A DNA stretch of 64,000 bases from Desulforhopalus sp. GTDB taxonomy: Bacteria > Desulfobacterota > Desulfobulbia > Desulfobulbales > Desulfocapsaceae. The stretch is taken from positions 868,001 through 932,000 of the forward strand of contig JAOTRX010000002.1 of NCBI GenBank assembly GCA_030247675.1. Direction: 5' to 3'. The notes beneath the pieces are model-generated. The model did not search any database and was not told the origin of the DNA. It saw nothing but the letters and a program-made list of their open reading frames with translations. Position numbers and translations under genes: made by a program. Shown here piece by piece: positions 1 through 9,016 of this stretch (its first letter is position 1; each line of letters opens with the position of its first letter).

Positions 1-338
1 AGGCGCAGCACGAGATCCGCGGCGCTGCTATGCTCAATCGCCTGGGCCTCGACCGGCTCGCCCCCCTCGTCGCCGGCCACCGCGACATCCCCCCTCCCTC
101 CACCGGCCACCTCGGCGAAAAAGAGGTCGTCTGCCTTGCCGACAAGCTGGTCCGCGGCAGCCGACGCGTCCCAATCGAACAGCGCTTTGCCGAAAAGCTC
201 GAACTTTATGCCACCGACCGCGACGCCTGCCGGGCCATCAACGGCCGGCGGCAAAACGCTCTGGCCCTGCAGGAAATGGTCGAGCAACACATCGGCCGAC
301 CTCTCGAAGAGATTCTTGCCAACGACCTTGGTTGTTAG
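1..338 (+). CDS. C-terminal part of a DVU_1551-type NTP transferase/HD-domain protein (cut by the window edge)
   Basis: The reading frame is already open at base 3, ahead of the first ATG at base 30, so the gene starts outside the window. The visible 111 or so residues begin with HEIRGA, followed by LGLDRLAPLVAGHRD, and end with HIGRPLEEIL. This matches the C-terminal HD-type half of the Desulfovibrio DVU_1551 family, in which a MobA/MocA-like nucleotidyltransferase domain precedes the HD domain. Such proteins sit with molybdenum hydroxylase genes and are thought to make cytidylated molybdenum cofactor, which fits the aldehyde oxidoreductase operon at 4.6-8.7 kb. The transferase domain itself is not visible, so the family call rests on the HD half alone. 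Confidence 0.6.
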   Translation, partial: AQHEIRGAAMLNRLGLDRLAPLVAGHRDIPPPSTGHLGEKEVVCLADKLVRGSRRVPIEQRFAEKLELYATDRDACRAINGRRQNALALQEMVEQHIGRPLEEILANDLGC

Positions 339-360
339 ATTTCAAACGGGTCAAATAGAT

Positions 361-453
361 CTAGAACTGAATTAAACCACCAATCCGTTTAAGTTCTGAC
401 TTCGGTCTTTTGATGGCCTCATTGTCAGTCCTAAGAACCTCGATAGGTTTCAT
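361..453 (-). CDS. possible 30-residue peptide or truncated gene start
   Basis: A minus-strand ATG at 453 is preceded by AAGAGGT with suitable spacing and opens a 30-residue frame (MKPIEVLRTDNEAIKR...). The first residues look like the start of hemerythrin-like proteins, but the frame stops almost at once, so this may be a decayed gene start rather than a working peptide. Nothing else is seen between the upstream gene and the DUF488 gene. AT content rises sharply here. Confidence 0.25.
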   Translation of the reverse strand: MKPIEVLRTDNEAIKRPKSELKRIGGLIQF

Positions 454-613
454 GTTTTTTACCTCTTTTTTGCTTCTGATATTTTGGAAATATGTTACCC
501 TTTGGCATACAATGAATACTGTATACTATCTATCCTCCTGCCAATCTTCTAAAGAAGATTAAGTTTAAAGAAAGCTGGCAACTCAATTGAATTTTTTACA
601 TGGTAAGCATTTA

Positions 614-1513
614 ATGATCAATCCACCCACATATAACCGCCAAAAATTACTTTTATTTCTACTTGAATACGCTGGCGGTACGCTTAATAAAGTGGATCTT
701 CAGAAACTACTATTTTTGTACTTACAGGAAACAGGCGTAAATTATTATGCTTTCGTACCATATCGTTTCGGTTGTTATTCTTTTGTTGCTGCTGATGATT
801 TGGATTTATTGCAAAAGCGTGGCTGGCTGGAGCAGAACAAAAAAGAACTGAGATTGCGCAACTCAATAGCATCGTTGCCTTGGGTGAAAAATAATTCCGA
901 GCGTACAGTGATTAAGGATTGGTTGAAACAAAAAACTAAAAGGGGTCAAGAACTTGTCCGAGAGGTTTACCGCAAGTACCCATATTATGCCATTAACAGT
1001 GAAATAAAAGGACAGCTTCTTGATAAGAAAGAACTAGCATTTGTGAATCAGGCAGGAGTAGTGATTTCCGACCCAAATCAGAAATCAATTTACACAATTG
1101 GCTACGAAGGTCTGCATATTGAGGAATATATCAATAGATTAATTCGTAAAGACATTAAACTCCTCTGCGATGTAAGGCAGAACCCATTGAGCCGTAAATA
1201 CGGTTTTTCTAAACGGAATTTAGCTGCTTTGTTGCCAAAATTTGGTATTGAATACCTTCATCTACCTGGTCTTGGGATTGAGTCGAAAATTCGTAAAGGT
1301 CTAACTAACAGTAATGATGTTAATATTCTTTTTGACAATTACAAAAAAAATCTACCGGAACGCCAAAATGAATTGACTAGAATCATCGGAGAATTCAAAA
1401 AGCATAAGCGAATTGCTCTTACTTGTTTTGAGAGAGAATCACAAAATTGCCATCGCCACTGTATAAGTGATTTTCTTGCCATTCATAGCAGAATTACAGT
1501 GTGCCATTTATGA
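614..1513 (+). CDS. DUF488-domain protein with an N-terminal SocA/Panacea-like helical domain
   Basis: The C-terminal half (from about residue 155) is a DUF488 domain: it opens with YTIGYEG, continues with LCDVRQNPLSRKYGFSK and ends with the family's CFERE...CHRH motif. The N-terminal half (LLFLLEYAGG, then LQKLLFLY and a YRFGCYSF segment) resembles the small helical domains of the SocA/Panacea/DUF4065 group; that is a judgement by eye. ATG 614 gives a 299-residue protein; a TTG at 587 in the same frame is the alternative. The stop overlaps the next ATG (ATGA at 1510-1513), so the two genes are translationally coupled. Both are far more AT-rich than their neighbours, suggesting transfer. Function is unknown; a defence or toxin-antitoxin role is speculation. 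Confidence 0.7.
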   Translation: MINPPTYNRQKLLLFLLEYAGGTLNKVDLQKLLFLYLQETGVNYYAFVPYRFGCYSFVAADDLDLLQKRGWLEQNKKELRLRNSIASLPWVKNNSERTVIKDWLKQKTKRGQELVREVYRKYPYYAINSEIKGQLLDKKELAFVNQAGVVISDPNQKSIYTIGYEGLHIEEYINRLIRKDIKLLCDVRQNPLSRKYGFSKRNLAALLPKFGIEYLHLPGLGIESKIRKGLTNSNDVNILFDNYKKNLPERQNELTRIIGEFKKHKRIALTCFERESQNCHRHCISDFLAIHSRITVCHL

Positions 1514-2343
1514 CAGAAAAGATTCTGATCACCGTTAAAACCTACCCAACATTATCAAGAAAATACGCAGAACTTGTGTGTACTGCTGGTATAACAGAAG
1601 GTGGAGAATGGCGGCGTCTTTACCCTGTTAGATTTCGTCAGCTTTATGAAGATCAGAAATATAGTAAATACCAATGGGTTGAGGCGAAAATAGAAAAATC
1701 CCTAAGTGACAGACGTCCCGAAAGCTACAAAATCATAGAAAACTCCTTGAATCCAATTGGGAAACCGCTATCGACTGATAAATTTTGGAGGGCAAGGCGT
1801 GAGGCTTTTTTCAAAAGGGTTGAGGTACATGAAAACTTAGCAATACTAATTGAAAAAGCACATAAAAATGAACTGTCATTGGCAATGTTCCGACCAAACC
1901 GCTTTTTGAGATTTGCGACCGAACTAATTGAAAGAGAGTGGGATATAGGAAAACTTGCAGATTTGGAAAAGCAAAAAAAACAATTACACTTATTCAAGGA
2001 CGAAGAGACAGTAGCTCGCGAGCTTGAAATTGTTAGAAAACTTCCATATAAATTTTCTTATGAGTTTGAAGATTGTTGTGGGAAAAAGAGCAAATTAATG
2101 ATTGAAGACTGGGAGATTGGTGCTTTGTATTGGCATTGTTTGAAAGATAACGATAATGATGAGCAAATAGCGCTTGAAAAAGTAAAACAAAAGTACTGGG
2201 ACGATTTCGTTCTGAGTGGGAAACGTGAAATCTCCCTTGTGTTAGGTACTACATTGGAACGCCACAATAAAAAAGCTCCCAACCCCTTTGTTATCATCGG
2301 TGTTTATTATCCAACCCTTGAAAGACAATTGAGGTTGTTTTGA
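1510..2343 (+). CDS. uncharacterised partner of the DUF488 protein
   Basis: This gene begins inside the stop codon of the DUF488 gene (ATGA), which favours ATG 1510 over the in-frame GTG at 1501. The 277-residue product starts MTEKILITVKTYPTLSRKY and continues with VCTAGITEGGEWRRLYPVRF, a charged, soluble, single-domain-looking protein with no signal peptide or membrane span. Near the C-terminus is LVLGTTLERHNKKAPNPFVIIG. I do not recognise a characterised family. The tight coupling and the shared low GC say the two proteins travel and probably act together. Confidence 0.75.
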   Translation: MTEKILITVKTYPTLSRKYAELVCTAGITEGGEWRRLYPVRFRQLYEDQKYSKYQWVEAKIEKSLSDRRPESYKIIENSLNPIGKPLSTDKFWRARREAFFKRVEVHENLAILIEKAHKNELSLAMFRPNRFLRFATELIEREWDIGKLADLEKQKKQLHLFKDEETVARELEIVRKLPYKFSYEFEDCCGKKSKLMIEDWEIGALYWHCLKDNDNDEQIALEKVKQKYWDDFVLSGKREISLVLGTTLERHNKKAPNPFVIIGVYYPTLERQLRLF

Positions 2344-2448
2344 CGAACAGATGAACATCATTTTAAAATATACTTTATCTCATAATTGGAATCAGGGTAA
2401 AATTAAACTTCCACTCTGTTTTGACTCTGCCCCAATTCCCCCCCCTCC

Positions 2449-4323
2449 TCAGCTCTCTTGTTTAGCTTCAAACTTCATGGTTACAGCTACCTCCGGGCCG
2501 ATGAATTTGAACTTGCAATCAGGATATTTTCTCTTGAACACATGCAGCATGGCCTGGTTCTCTTTCAATACAATGGCGGTAAAGCCTTTAAAGCCATTTT
2601 CCCTCGCCACCATCTCCAACTGACCCAGCATGAGCGAGGCGACTCCTAGGCCCTGAAAATCCTCCCTGACCAGAAAGGCCACCTCGGCGAGAGTCGCATC
2701 AACCTCCTGGGCGTATGAGGCGACGGCCATAATCTCCTTGTGGCCTCCCCGCATCACCAGGCCGATCAGGGTCATGTTCTGGTGGTAGTCGACACTTGCC
2801 AGTTCGCTCTGGACATCGCGATGTCCAAAGATCTTCCTTTTATAGAAGAAGCGGTGGTAAATGGTCGTTTCCTGCAGCGAATAGAAAAAATTGCGGGAGC
2901 TGAACTCATCGGACGGCATGATTGGCCGGATTTCTATGCTTTTGCCGTTTCGCAGCTTGTGGGTATTTTTATAGTCTTCCAGGAAGATCAGGTCCTCACG
3001 GCGGGGCGGTATCTGGTCGGAAAAGATATAGTGGCGCTTTTTCGCCTGGTCGATCAGCTCCTCCCGGAATTTCGGGTGGGCGATCTGCGCCATCTCCATG
3101 ACCCGCTGATAGATGCTCTTGCCTTTAAGCGCCGCCACGCCATACTCGGTGACCACATAATTGACATCGCCGCGGGTGGTGGCCACCCCGGCGCCTTCAT
3201 TAAGAAAAGGGACGATCCTGGAGATCCGGCCATTCTGGGCGGTAGACGGCAGGGCGATGATGGAAAAGCCGCCCTTGGACATGGCGCTGCCCCGCAAAAA
3301 GTCGACCTGATCACCAATGCCGCTGTAGAAGAGGTGGCCCACCGAGTCGGAACAGACCTGACCGGTAAGGTCCGCCTCGAGGGCGGAGCTGATGGAAATG
3401 AGCTTGTCGTTCCTGGCGATGACGTTCGGGTCGTTGACATATTCCGACGACCGGAAATAGAAGAGCGGGTTGTCGTCCACATACTCGTAGAGCTCCCTGC
3501 TGCCCATACACAAGGAACCGACAACCCGGCCCGGAAGGTGATTTTTCTTCTTGCAGGTAATGACCCCATTCTTCAGCAGCGGCAGGAAGCCGTCGGTGAT
3601 GACCTGGGTGTGCACCCCGAGATCCTTCTTGCCTGCCAACGACTGCAAAATCCGCCCGGGTAGAGAGCCGAATCCGACCTGCAAGGTGGCACCGTCATCG
3701 ATCATCTGCGACACATAATAGCCTATGCGTTCGGTGACGCGATCATCGTGGCTCGGATTGGACGGGTATTCAAGGAGCGGTTCTTCGTGGACGACCAGAT
3801 AGTCAATCTCATTGATATGCACATTGCTGTCGCCGCTGGTTTTTACCATATTGGGATTGACCTGGGCGATAACCAGGGCAGCATTGCTCATGCCTGCGCG
3901 GGTTATGTCGACGGAAACGCCCAGGCTGCAGTAGCCATGCTTGTCGGGCGGACTGACCTGAACCAGGGCGACGTCCAGGCCGATCTCCTTGGAATGGAAC
4001 ATCCTTGGTATCTGCGAGAGATAGGCGGGGATATAGTCGATCTTCCCTTCAAAGGCGGCCTTGCGCATCGCCCGGCTGATGAAGAACAGCTTCAGGGAAA
4101 AGCGGCTGAGGAAGTTGTCATCCTCGACATATTCGGCGAGGGTGAAAGACAGCATCTGATAGATCAGGATATCGTAAAGACTCTCGGCAGCCACCATTGC
4201 ATGAATGAGGGCCTGCGGTTCGCCGCATCCTGTGCCGATAAAGACCCTGCTGCCTGTCTTGATTTTTCCAACAGCTTCTTCGGCGGTTACCAGCTTCTGG
4301 GGGCAGAGATCGTGCAGGTCCAT
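2449..4323 (-). CDS. acetyl-CoA hydrolase/transferase family protein fused to a GNAT acetyltransferase domain
   Basis: The 624-residue protein has an N-terminal acetyl-CoA hydrolase/CoA-transferase region (about 1-450) and a C-terminal GNAT domain (about 460-615). Transferase hallmarks are FIGTGCGEPQAL near the start, QVGFGSLPG in the middle and the signature TTRGDVNYVVTEYG followed by ALKGKS. The GNAT part carries EVAFLVREDFQGLGVASLML, the acetyl-CoA binding loop. Bifunctional proteins of this layout are common in delta-proteobacteria. The hydrolase half is expected to move CoA between short-chain acyl groups; the GNAT substrate is unknown. The start at 4323 has AGGTGA just upstream. It is followed on the same strand by AT-rich DNA and is not obviously in an operon with the cysteine desulfurase-like gene 235 bp upstream. 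Confidence 0.9.
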   Translation of the reverse strand: MDLHDLCPQKLVTAEEAVGKIKTGSRVFIGTGCGEPQALIHAMVAAESLYDILIYQMLSFTLAEYVEDDNFLSRFSLKLFFISRAMRKAAFEGKIDYIPAYLSQIPRMFHSKEIGLDVALVQVSPPDKHGYCSLGVSVDITRAGMSNAALVIAQVNPNMVKTSGDSNVHINEIDYLVVHEEPLLEYPSNPSHDDRVTERIGYYVSQMIDDGATLQVGFGSLPGRILQSLAGKKDLGVHTQVITDGFLPLLKNGVITCKKKNHLPGRVVGSLCMGSRELYEYVDDNPLFYFRSSEYVNDPNVIARNDKLISISSALEADLTGQVCSDSVGHLFYSGIGDQVDFLRGSAMSKGGFSIIALPSTAQNGRISRIVPFLNEGAGVATTRGDVNYVVTEYGVAALKGKSIYQRVMEMAQIAHPKFREELIDQAKKRHYIFSDQIPPRREDLIFLEDYKNTHKLRNGKSIEIRPIMPSDEFSSRNFFYSLQETTIYHRFFYKRKIFGHRDVQSELASVDYHQNMTLIGLVMRGGHKEIMAVASYAQEVDATLAEVAFLVREDFQGLGVASLMLGQLEMVARENGFKGFTAIVLKENQAMLHVFKRKYPDCKFKFIGPEVAVTMKFEAKQES

Positions 4324-4482
4324 AGTTCACCTATTTTGGAGGAGATTTGGGGGAGAATAGTAACAACCCGCCCAGCAGATACCAGTCCGGCCCCCCCAGC
4401 GGTCGCGACATTTCGCTGATGGAGAGCAGGTTGGCGGTTTGCCGCCACTGGTTAATGCTCTCCATGGCGTATTACTATCAAC

Positions 4483-4517
4483 GCCATTGCAAAAATGCCA
4501 GGCAATATTGCAATGGC
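4483..4517. terminator. hairpin downstream of the cysteine desulfurase-like gene
   Basis: Ten-base perfect inverted repeat, GCCATTGCAA (4483-4492) and TTGCAATGGC (4508-4517), with a 15-base loop. It lies just beyond the 3' end of the minus-strand operon. There is no clear T tract, so it may be a processing or weak termination structure. Confidence 0.4.
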
Positions 4518-4558
4518 ATTGATGGCAATGGGGGCGAATATCGGAGGGAAGGAGTCTT

Positions 4559-5698
4559 TCAGGCGGCGATCGCCGTCATTGCCGCGATGGCGGCATCGAT
4601 ATCCGCCTCGCTGGTACTCGGTCCGAGGCTGAAGCGGATAGCGCCTGCCTCCCCGCTGCCGAGGTCTTCATGGACAAGTGGCGCGCATTGCAGGCCGGTG
4701 CGCACGGCGATGCCGTAGTCGCCGTCGAGGATCGCCCCGGCGTCGCTGCTCGCCATGCCATCGACAGCGCAGGAGAGGATCGGCAGGTGGTTTTGCTTGA
4801 GATTCCGAGCGGCATAGAGCTTGATCCTGGCGATTTTGCTCAGGCCGTCGCGCAGTTTCTCGGTGAGTTGCATCTCTCTTATAAAGTTTTCCGCCATGTG
4901 GCCCTCGACCAGGGTCAGACTTTCATCAAGACCGAGAATGCCGAGAAGATTGAGGGTGCCTGCCTCGAGGCGGTGGGGGTAGGTGAGAGGTTGGAAGGGA
5001 TTGACGGAATCGACGCCGGTGCCGCCGTAGCGGGTGGGCAGGGGGTCGAGGCCGGGGGCAAGAACCAGGCCGCCGATACCACTTGGCCCGAGAAGGGACT
5101 TGTGGCCGGTGAAGGCCAGACCCTGCACATTCCAATCCGCCATGGCGATGGGGATGCAGCCGGCGCTCTGGGCGACATCGATGATCAGCGGAATCCCGCG
5201 GCTTCTGCACAGGGCGCCGATCTCGGCCACCGGCTGGACCGTACCCAGGACATTCGAGGCATGGGTCATGACCACCAGGCGGGTGGTGGGGCGGAGGCTT
5301 GCGGCAAGGCGGGCGGGATCGATGAAGCCGTCCTCGCTAAATCCCACCAGATCGCAGGAGATGATACCCTGTCGCTCCAGATGCCGCAGGGGGCGAAGCA
5401 CCGAATTGTGCTCCAGGCGGGTAGCGACGACATGGTCCCCGGATTTGACAAGACCCTGGATCATGATATTAAGGGCATCGGTGGCGTTCCCGGCAAAACA
5501 GACCTGGCTGTCAACTCCGGCCCGGAAAAAGCGACCGATTTTTTTGCGCACTTCTGTAACAATATCCGCCGCCTCCAGTGCCCGGTCATAGCCGCCGCGA
5601 CCGGGCGAGACGCCCAGCTCCAGGTAGCGATCAAGGGCCCGGTGCAGACAATCGGCCGGTTTGGGGCAGGAGGTGGCGGCATTGTCGAGGTAGATCAT
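4559..5698 (-). CDS. aminotransferase class V, cysteine desulfurase-like (EF2568/TIGR01977 type)
   Basis: A PLP fold-type I enzyme of 379 residues. MIYLDNAATSCPKP at the N-terminus, the PLP lysine in FTGHKSLLGPSG (about residue 200) and a C-terminal TGLQCAPL, whose cysteine occupies the persulfide-forming position, are all present. ATG 5698 is chosen because AAGAGGAAAG precedes it; an upstream in-frame start at 5755 would run into the previous gene. This subfamily is known from clusters for molybdenum hydroxylases. Here it is the last gene of a minus-strand operon, 10 bp after the TusE-like gene and downstream of the aldehyde oxidoreductase. I infer that it supplies sulfur to the molybdenum cofactor, perhaps through that small protein. 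It could instead serve another sulfur-transfer pathway. Confidence 0.85.
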   Translation of the reverse strand: MIYLDNAATSCPKPADCLHRALDRYLELGVSPGRGGYDRALEAADIVTEVRKKIGRFFRAGVDSQVCFAGNATDALNIMIQGLVKSGDHVVATRLEHNSVLRPLRHLERQGIISCDLVGFSEDGFIDPARLAASLRPTTRLVVMTHASNVLGTVQPVAEIGALCRSRGIPLIIDVAQSAGCIPIAMADWNVQGLAFTGHKSLLGPSGIGGLVLAPGLDPLPTRYGGTGVDSVNPFQPLTYPHRLEAGTLNLLGILGLDESLTLVEGHMAENFIREMQLTEKLRDGLSKIARIKLYAARNLKQNHLPILSCAVDGMASSDAGAILDGDYGIAVRTGLQCAPLVHEDLGSGEAGAIRFSLGPSTSEADIDAAIAAMTAIAA

Positions 5699-5708
5699 CG
5701 CTTTCCTC

Positions 5709-6065
5709 TTAACTGCAGGTTTGGGGATTGGGCAGTCCAGCCAGGCGCCGCGCACCGTTTTTGATGCCGCCGGGGAACAGGGCTTCGATCTCCAGGAGGG
5801 TCATATCGGTACCCTTTCTTAATTGATTGTTGAGCGGCGCACGGCCATGGCTGGCGTAGAACTCGCGGAGGAAGCGGATTACCCGCAGGTGCCGTTCGCT
5901 TGTTTCACCAAGGCCGCACTCCGCCGCCAGAAAATGGTATAGATCCTCGTCCCAGTCCCTGAAATCGTACAAAAAACCCTCGTTATCAAAGACCACTTCC
6001 CGTTGCCCAATGGTGCGGACAACGGGGCTTAAACCGGTCTTCTCAGGCGATGAGGGAGCCGACAC
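5709..6065 (-). CDS. TusE/DsrC family sulfur-relay protein
   Basis: A 118-residue protein whose C-terminal arm reads ARRLAGLPNPQTCS, the DsrC/TusE signature with the penultimate cysteine. The second cysteine found in true DsrC, about ten residues earlier, is absent (alanine/arginine there), so it is TusE-like and would carry a single persulfide. The body has the usual DWDEDLYHFLA and RVIRFLREFY segments. It starts with GTG at 6065, 3 bp after the aldehyde oxidoreductase stop, with AAGGAG embedded before that stop. The position between a molybdoenzyme and a cysteine desulfurase-like gene suggests it passes sulfur between them; this is inference. TusE is better known from tRNA 2-thiouridine synthesis. 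Confidence 0.85.
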   Translation of the reverse strand: MSAPSSPEKTGLSPVVRTIGQREVVFDNEGFLYDFRDWDEDLYHFLAAECGLGETSERHLRVIRFLREFYASHGRAPLNNQLRKGTDMTLLEIEALFPGGIKNGARRLAGLPNPQTCS

Positions 6066-6068
6066 CAG

Positions 6069-8747
6069 CTAGTTCTCCTTGGCAAGCGCCGCCTTGACCT
6101 TGTCCGGGGTGGCCGGCAGGTTGCAGATCCACACGCCAACGGCATTGTGGATGGCATTGATCACCGCCGGGGCGGTTGGCACCATGCACATCTCACCGAC
6201 ACCGGTGACCCCCAGTGGTCCTTTTGGCCTCTTGGTCTCGCGGATAATGGTCTCCATGGCAAAGTGCTCGCGGATGGTCGGGAACTTGAAGCTTACCCAG
6301 TCCTTCGTCTTACCGGCAACATATTCCTCGCGCAGGGCAAAGCCGACGCCCATATCCATGCCGCCTTCGAGCTGGCCGGTGAGATTCAAAGGATTGATCA
6401 CCGGCCCGGCATCGACGGCGGTGGTCATCTTCAGTACCTTCACCTTGCCGGTTTCGGTATCCACCTCCAGCTCCGCCAGTTGTACCGCATGAACCTGGGA
6501 TTCAAAGGATGGTCCCTGGCCGGTCTTTGGATCAAGGGGTCCGGCGTCCTCGTTCTTTTTCCGCCCAAGGTACCGCCGTGGTTTGCCGGCGGCCTCAAGT
6601 TCGCGGCCGGTGGCGCAGCCGGCCTCGGCCATCGCCGCCTTCAGCTGGGTCAAGGCGTCGATCAGGGCGCCGCCGATCATATAGGTGATCCTGCTCCCCG
6701 CCGCCGGGCCGCTGGCCGCGGTATTGTCGGTATCGCGGGTAAAGAGGCGGATCTTTTCAAGGGACACGCCCATGAACTCGGCGGTGAGCTGGCAAAGCAT
6801 CGAATCGTTGCCTTCGCCGGGGTCGGCTGCTGCGGCGTAGATGCTGATCGTGCCGTCGTCGCCCAGTTCCACCGAGGCCACCGACACATCGCCCGGCCCG
6901 CCGATACCAAAGGCCCCGGCGGCAAGGCCGACACCGCGCCTGATCCTTCCCTGCTGAGATGCCTTGGCCTCACCAACGGCCCTTTGGTAATGGGGGCGCA
7001 TTGCCTCCATCAGTTCGGGGAAGGGCCACTCACCGACTACCCGGCCGGTGGATTTGGCCTGGCCGGGCCGCAGGGAGTTGTGGAGGCGGAAGTCGAAGGG
7101 GTCTACGCCGATCTTGTCGGCGAGCATGTCCATGGCGCATTCCAGGGCGAAATTGATCTGTGGTGGACCGGCGCCACGAGCGGCGCTGCCCCAGGGATTG
7201 TTGGTATACACCAGGCGGCCGCGGGCCTCGACATTGGGAATATTGTAAGAACCGGAGAGCATGAGCAGGGCCCGGTTGACCACCACGTGGCCGATGGAGT
7301 AGTAGGCGCCCTTATCGACCACGAAGTCGTTGCAGTAGACGCTCAGTTTGTCGTTGGCATCGACTCCGAGTTTGACCTCCATGGCAAAGGAATGGCGCTT
7401 GGAGGTCATCAGCATGCTTTCGGCAAGGCTCGGAATATAGCGGATCGGCCTCTGGAAATGGATGGCTGCAGCGCCAGCGATACCCTCGGAGATGACATCG
7501 ATCTTGATGCCGAACTGGCCGCCGGAATAGGCCTCGATATACTTCATGTTTTCCCAGCCGAGAGCTGCCTGGAGCATCGACAGATGGTAGTGGATATTGA
7601 TGCTCCGGCCGATGATCACCAGCTTTGCAGGCTCATCCGCACCATCTTCTCCTTTTTCCTCCTCTTCGAAATAGGCGATGGTCGCCTCCGGCTCAAGGGG
7701 TGCCTGGTGATTGATCTGGGTGGTGAAGCGGGCGCTCACCACCGCCGCGGCGTCGTTCAGGGCCACAGCGGCATCGCCTTTAAGCTGCGGCTGATCAAAG
7801 CAGAGATTCGGCAGATCGTCGTGGACCGGCACCGCCGAATTGCCAAGGGCTGTTGCCGGGCTATCCATGACTGGCAGGGGGGAGAGTTCCACCTTGATCG
7901 CGGCGAGCGCCGCCTCGGCCTGTTTCTTGGTCGCTGCCGCTACCGCCAGAATGGGATCGCCGATATAGCGGACTTTGTCCTTGCACAGCACCGGTCGATC
8001 CGCCACCAGGTATTTGAGGATATTGGTGCCTTTAATATCGTCCGCCGTCATGACGCCCTCAACCCCCGGCATGGTCAAGGCCGCCGAGGCGTCAATGGCG
8101 ACAATCCTGGCATGGGGCAGATGGCTGCGCAGCACCGCCAGTTCCAGCGCCCCTTCCATCCGGAAGTCGGCGGTGAAATGGGCGGTACCGCAGGCCTTGG
8201 CCATCGCCGAAGGCCGTGGATGGGCGATACCGAGGCCGCCCTGGTCGGGTTTTGGCCGGATACCGTCCGGGTGGATTTCGCCCCGGAGGAAGCGGCCGGC
8301 AAGCTGCACCGCTTCAATGATCTTGGTATAGCCGGTACAGCGGCAAAGGTTGCCGCGCAGGGCCTGGACGATCTCGTCGTTGGTCGGGTTGAGGGTGACG
8401 TCGAGCAGGGCCTTGCTCGCCATGATCATCCCCGGGGTGCAGAAGCCGCACTGCACGGCGCCTGTCAGAACGAAGGCCTCCTGGATGAAATGGGGGTTCT
8501 CCGGTGTTCCCAGTCCCTCAACGGTAATTATCTCCGCGCCGTCGAGATCGGCGACCCGGGCGAGACAGGCGCGCACCGCCTTTTTGTCGACAATGACCAT
8601 GCAGGCGCCGCATTGGCCCTTTCGGTCGCAGGACTGTTTGGCACCGGTCAGCCGCAGATCGTTGCGGAGCAGGTCAAGGAGAACCGCTTTCGGCTCGACG
8701 ATCCACTCGTGGCGGACGCCGTTGACCCGGAGTTGCACTCTTTTCAT
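6069..8747 (-). CDS. mop: molybdenum aldehyde oxidoreductase (Mop-type, xanthine oxidase family)
   Basis: A single-chain molybdenum hydroxylase of 892 residues, matching the size of D. gigas Mop. The N-terminal plant-type 2Fe-2S domain has C40, C46, C49 and C61, followed by the second 2Fe-2S domain with C100, C103, C135 and C137 (GFCTPGM, LCRCTGY). The molybdopterin domains follow, with GGQFGIK, AARGAGPPQ and the catalytic glutamate in GVGEMCMVPTAP near the C-terminus. There is no FAD domain, as in Mop. ATG 8747 is preceded by AAAGGAACC; an upstream TTG is less likely. The enzyme should oxidise aldehydes to acids in the cytoplasm with molybdopterin cytosine dinucleotide. It is first in an operon with the TusE-like and cysteine desulfurase-like genes. 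Substrate cannot be read from the sequence. Confidence 0.92.
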   Translation of the reverse strand: MKRVQLRVNGVRHEWIVEPKAVLLDLLRNDLRLTGAKQSCDRKGQCGACMVIVDKKAVRACLARVADLDGAEIITVEGLGTPENPHFIQEAFVLTGAVQCGFCTPGMIMASKALLDVTLNPTNDEIVQALRGNLCRCTGYTKIIEAVQLAGRFLRGEIHPDGIRPKPDQGGLGIAHPRPSAMAKACGTAHFTADFRMEGALELAVLRSHLPHARIVAIDASAALTMPGVEGVMTADDIKGTNILKYLVADRPVLCKDKVRYIGDPILAVAAATKKQAEAALAAIKVELSPLPVMDSPATALGNSAVPVHDDLPNLCFDQPQLKGDAAVALNDAAAVVSARFTTQINHQAPLEPEATIAYFEEEEKGEDGADEPAKLVIIGRSINIHYHLSMLQAALGWENMKYIEAYSGGQFGIKIDVISEGIAGAAAIHFQRPIRYIPSLAESMLMTSKRHSFAMEVKLGVDANDKLSVYCNDFVVDKGAYYSIGHVVVNRALLMLSGSYNIPNVEARGRLVYTNNPWGSAARGAGPPQINFALECAMDMLADKIGVDPFDFRLHNSLRPGQAKSTGRVVGEWPFPELMEAMRPHYQRAVGEAKASQQGRIRRGVGLAAGAFGIGGPGDVSVASVELGDDGTISIYAAAADPGEGNDSMLCQLTAEFMGVSLEKIRLFTRDTDNTAASGPAAGSRITYMIGGALIDALTQLKAAMAEAGCATGRELEAAGKPRRYLGRKKNEDAGPLDPKTGQGPSFESQVHAVQLAELEVDTETGKVKVLKMTTAVDAGPVINPLNLTGQLEGGMDMGVGFALREEYVAGKTKDWVSFKFPTIREHFAMETIIRETKRPKGPLGVTGVGEMCMVPTAPAVINAIHNAVGVWICNLPATPDKVKAALAKEN

Positions 8748-9016
8748 GATGGTTCCTTTCAAAGGTAAAGGTGGTTGAGGAGATCAAGGAGGACGCTCCT
8801 TTGCAAGATACTGCGAAACGGAAGCCGAAACCTCACGACAAAACAAGCAAATAGACGATAGCACCGCACCTCAAATGTGCAAGGGGATTCAAGGTTCAAA
8901 AACTCCTCTTCCCAGTGGTGGGGCGCACCCGAATACAACGCAATTTCCATGCCGCGCGGCGCTCTCCGTTTCCCTCCGTTCTTGTCTGTTCTTTGCCTTT
9001 TATGCCAAGTTCGAAC

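Noticed and set aside
6147..8768. Very long open frame on the plus strand across the aldehyde oxidoreductase gene
   Set aside because: It mirrors the codon pattern of the high-GC gene on the other strand, has no recognisable domain and no ribosome site.
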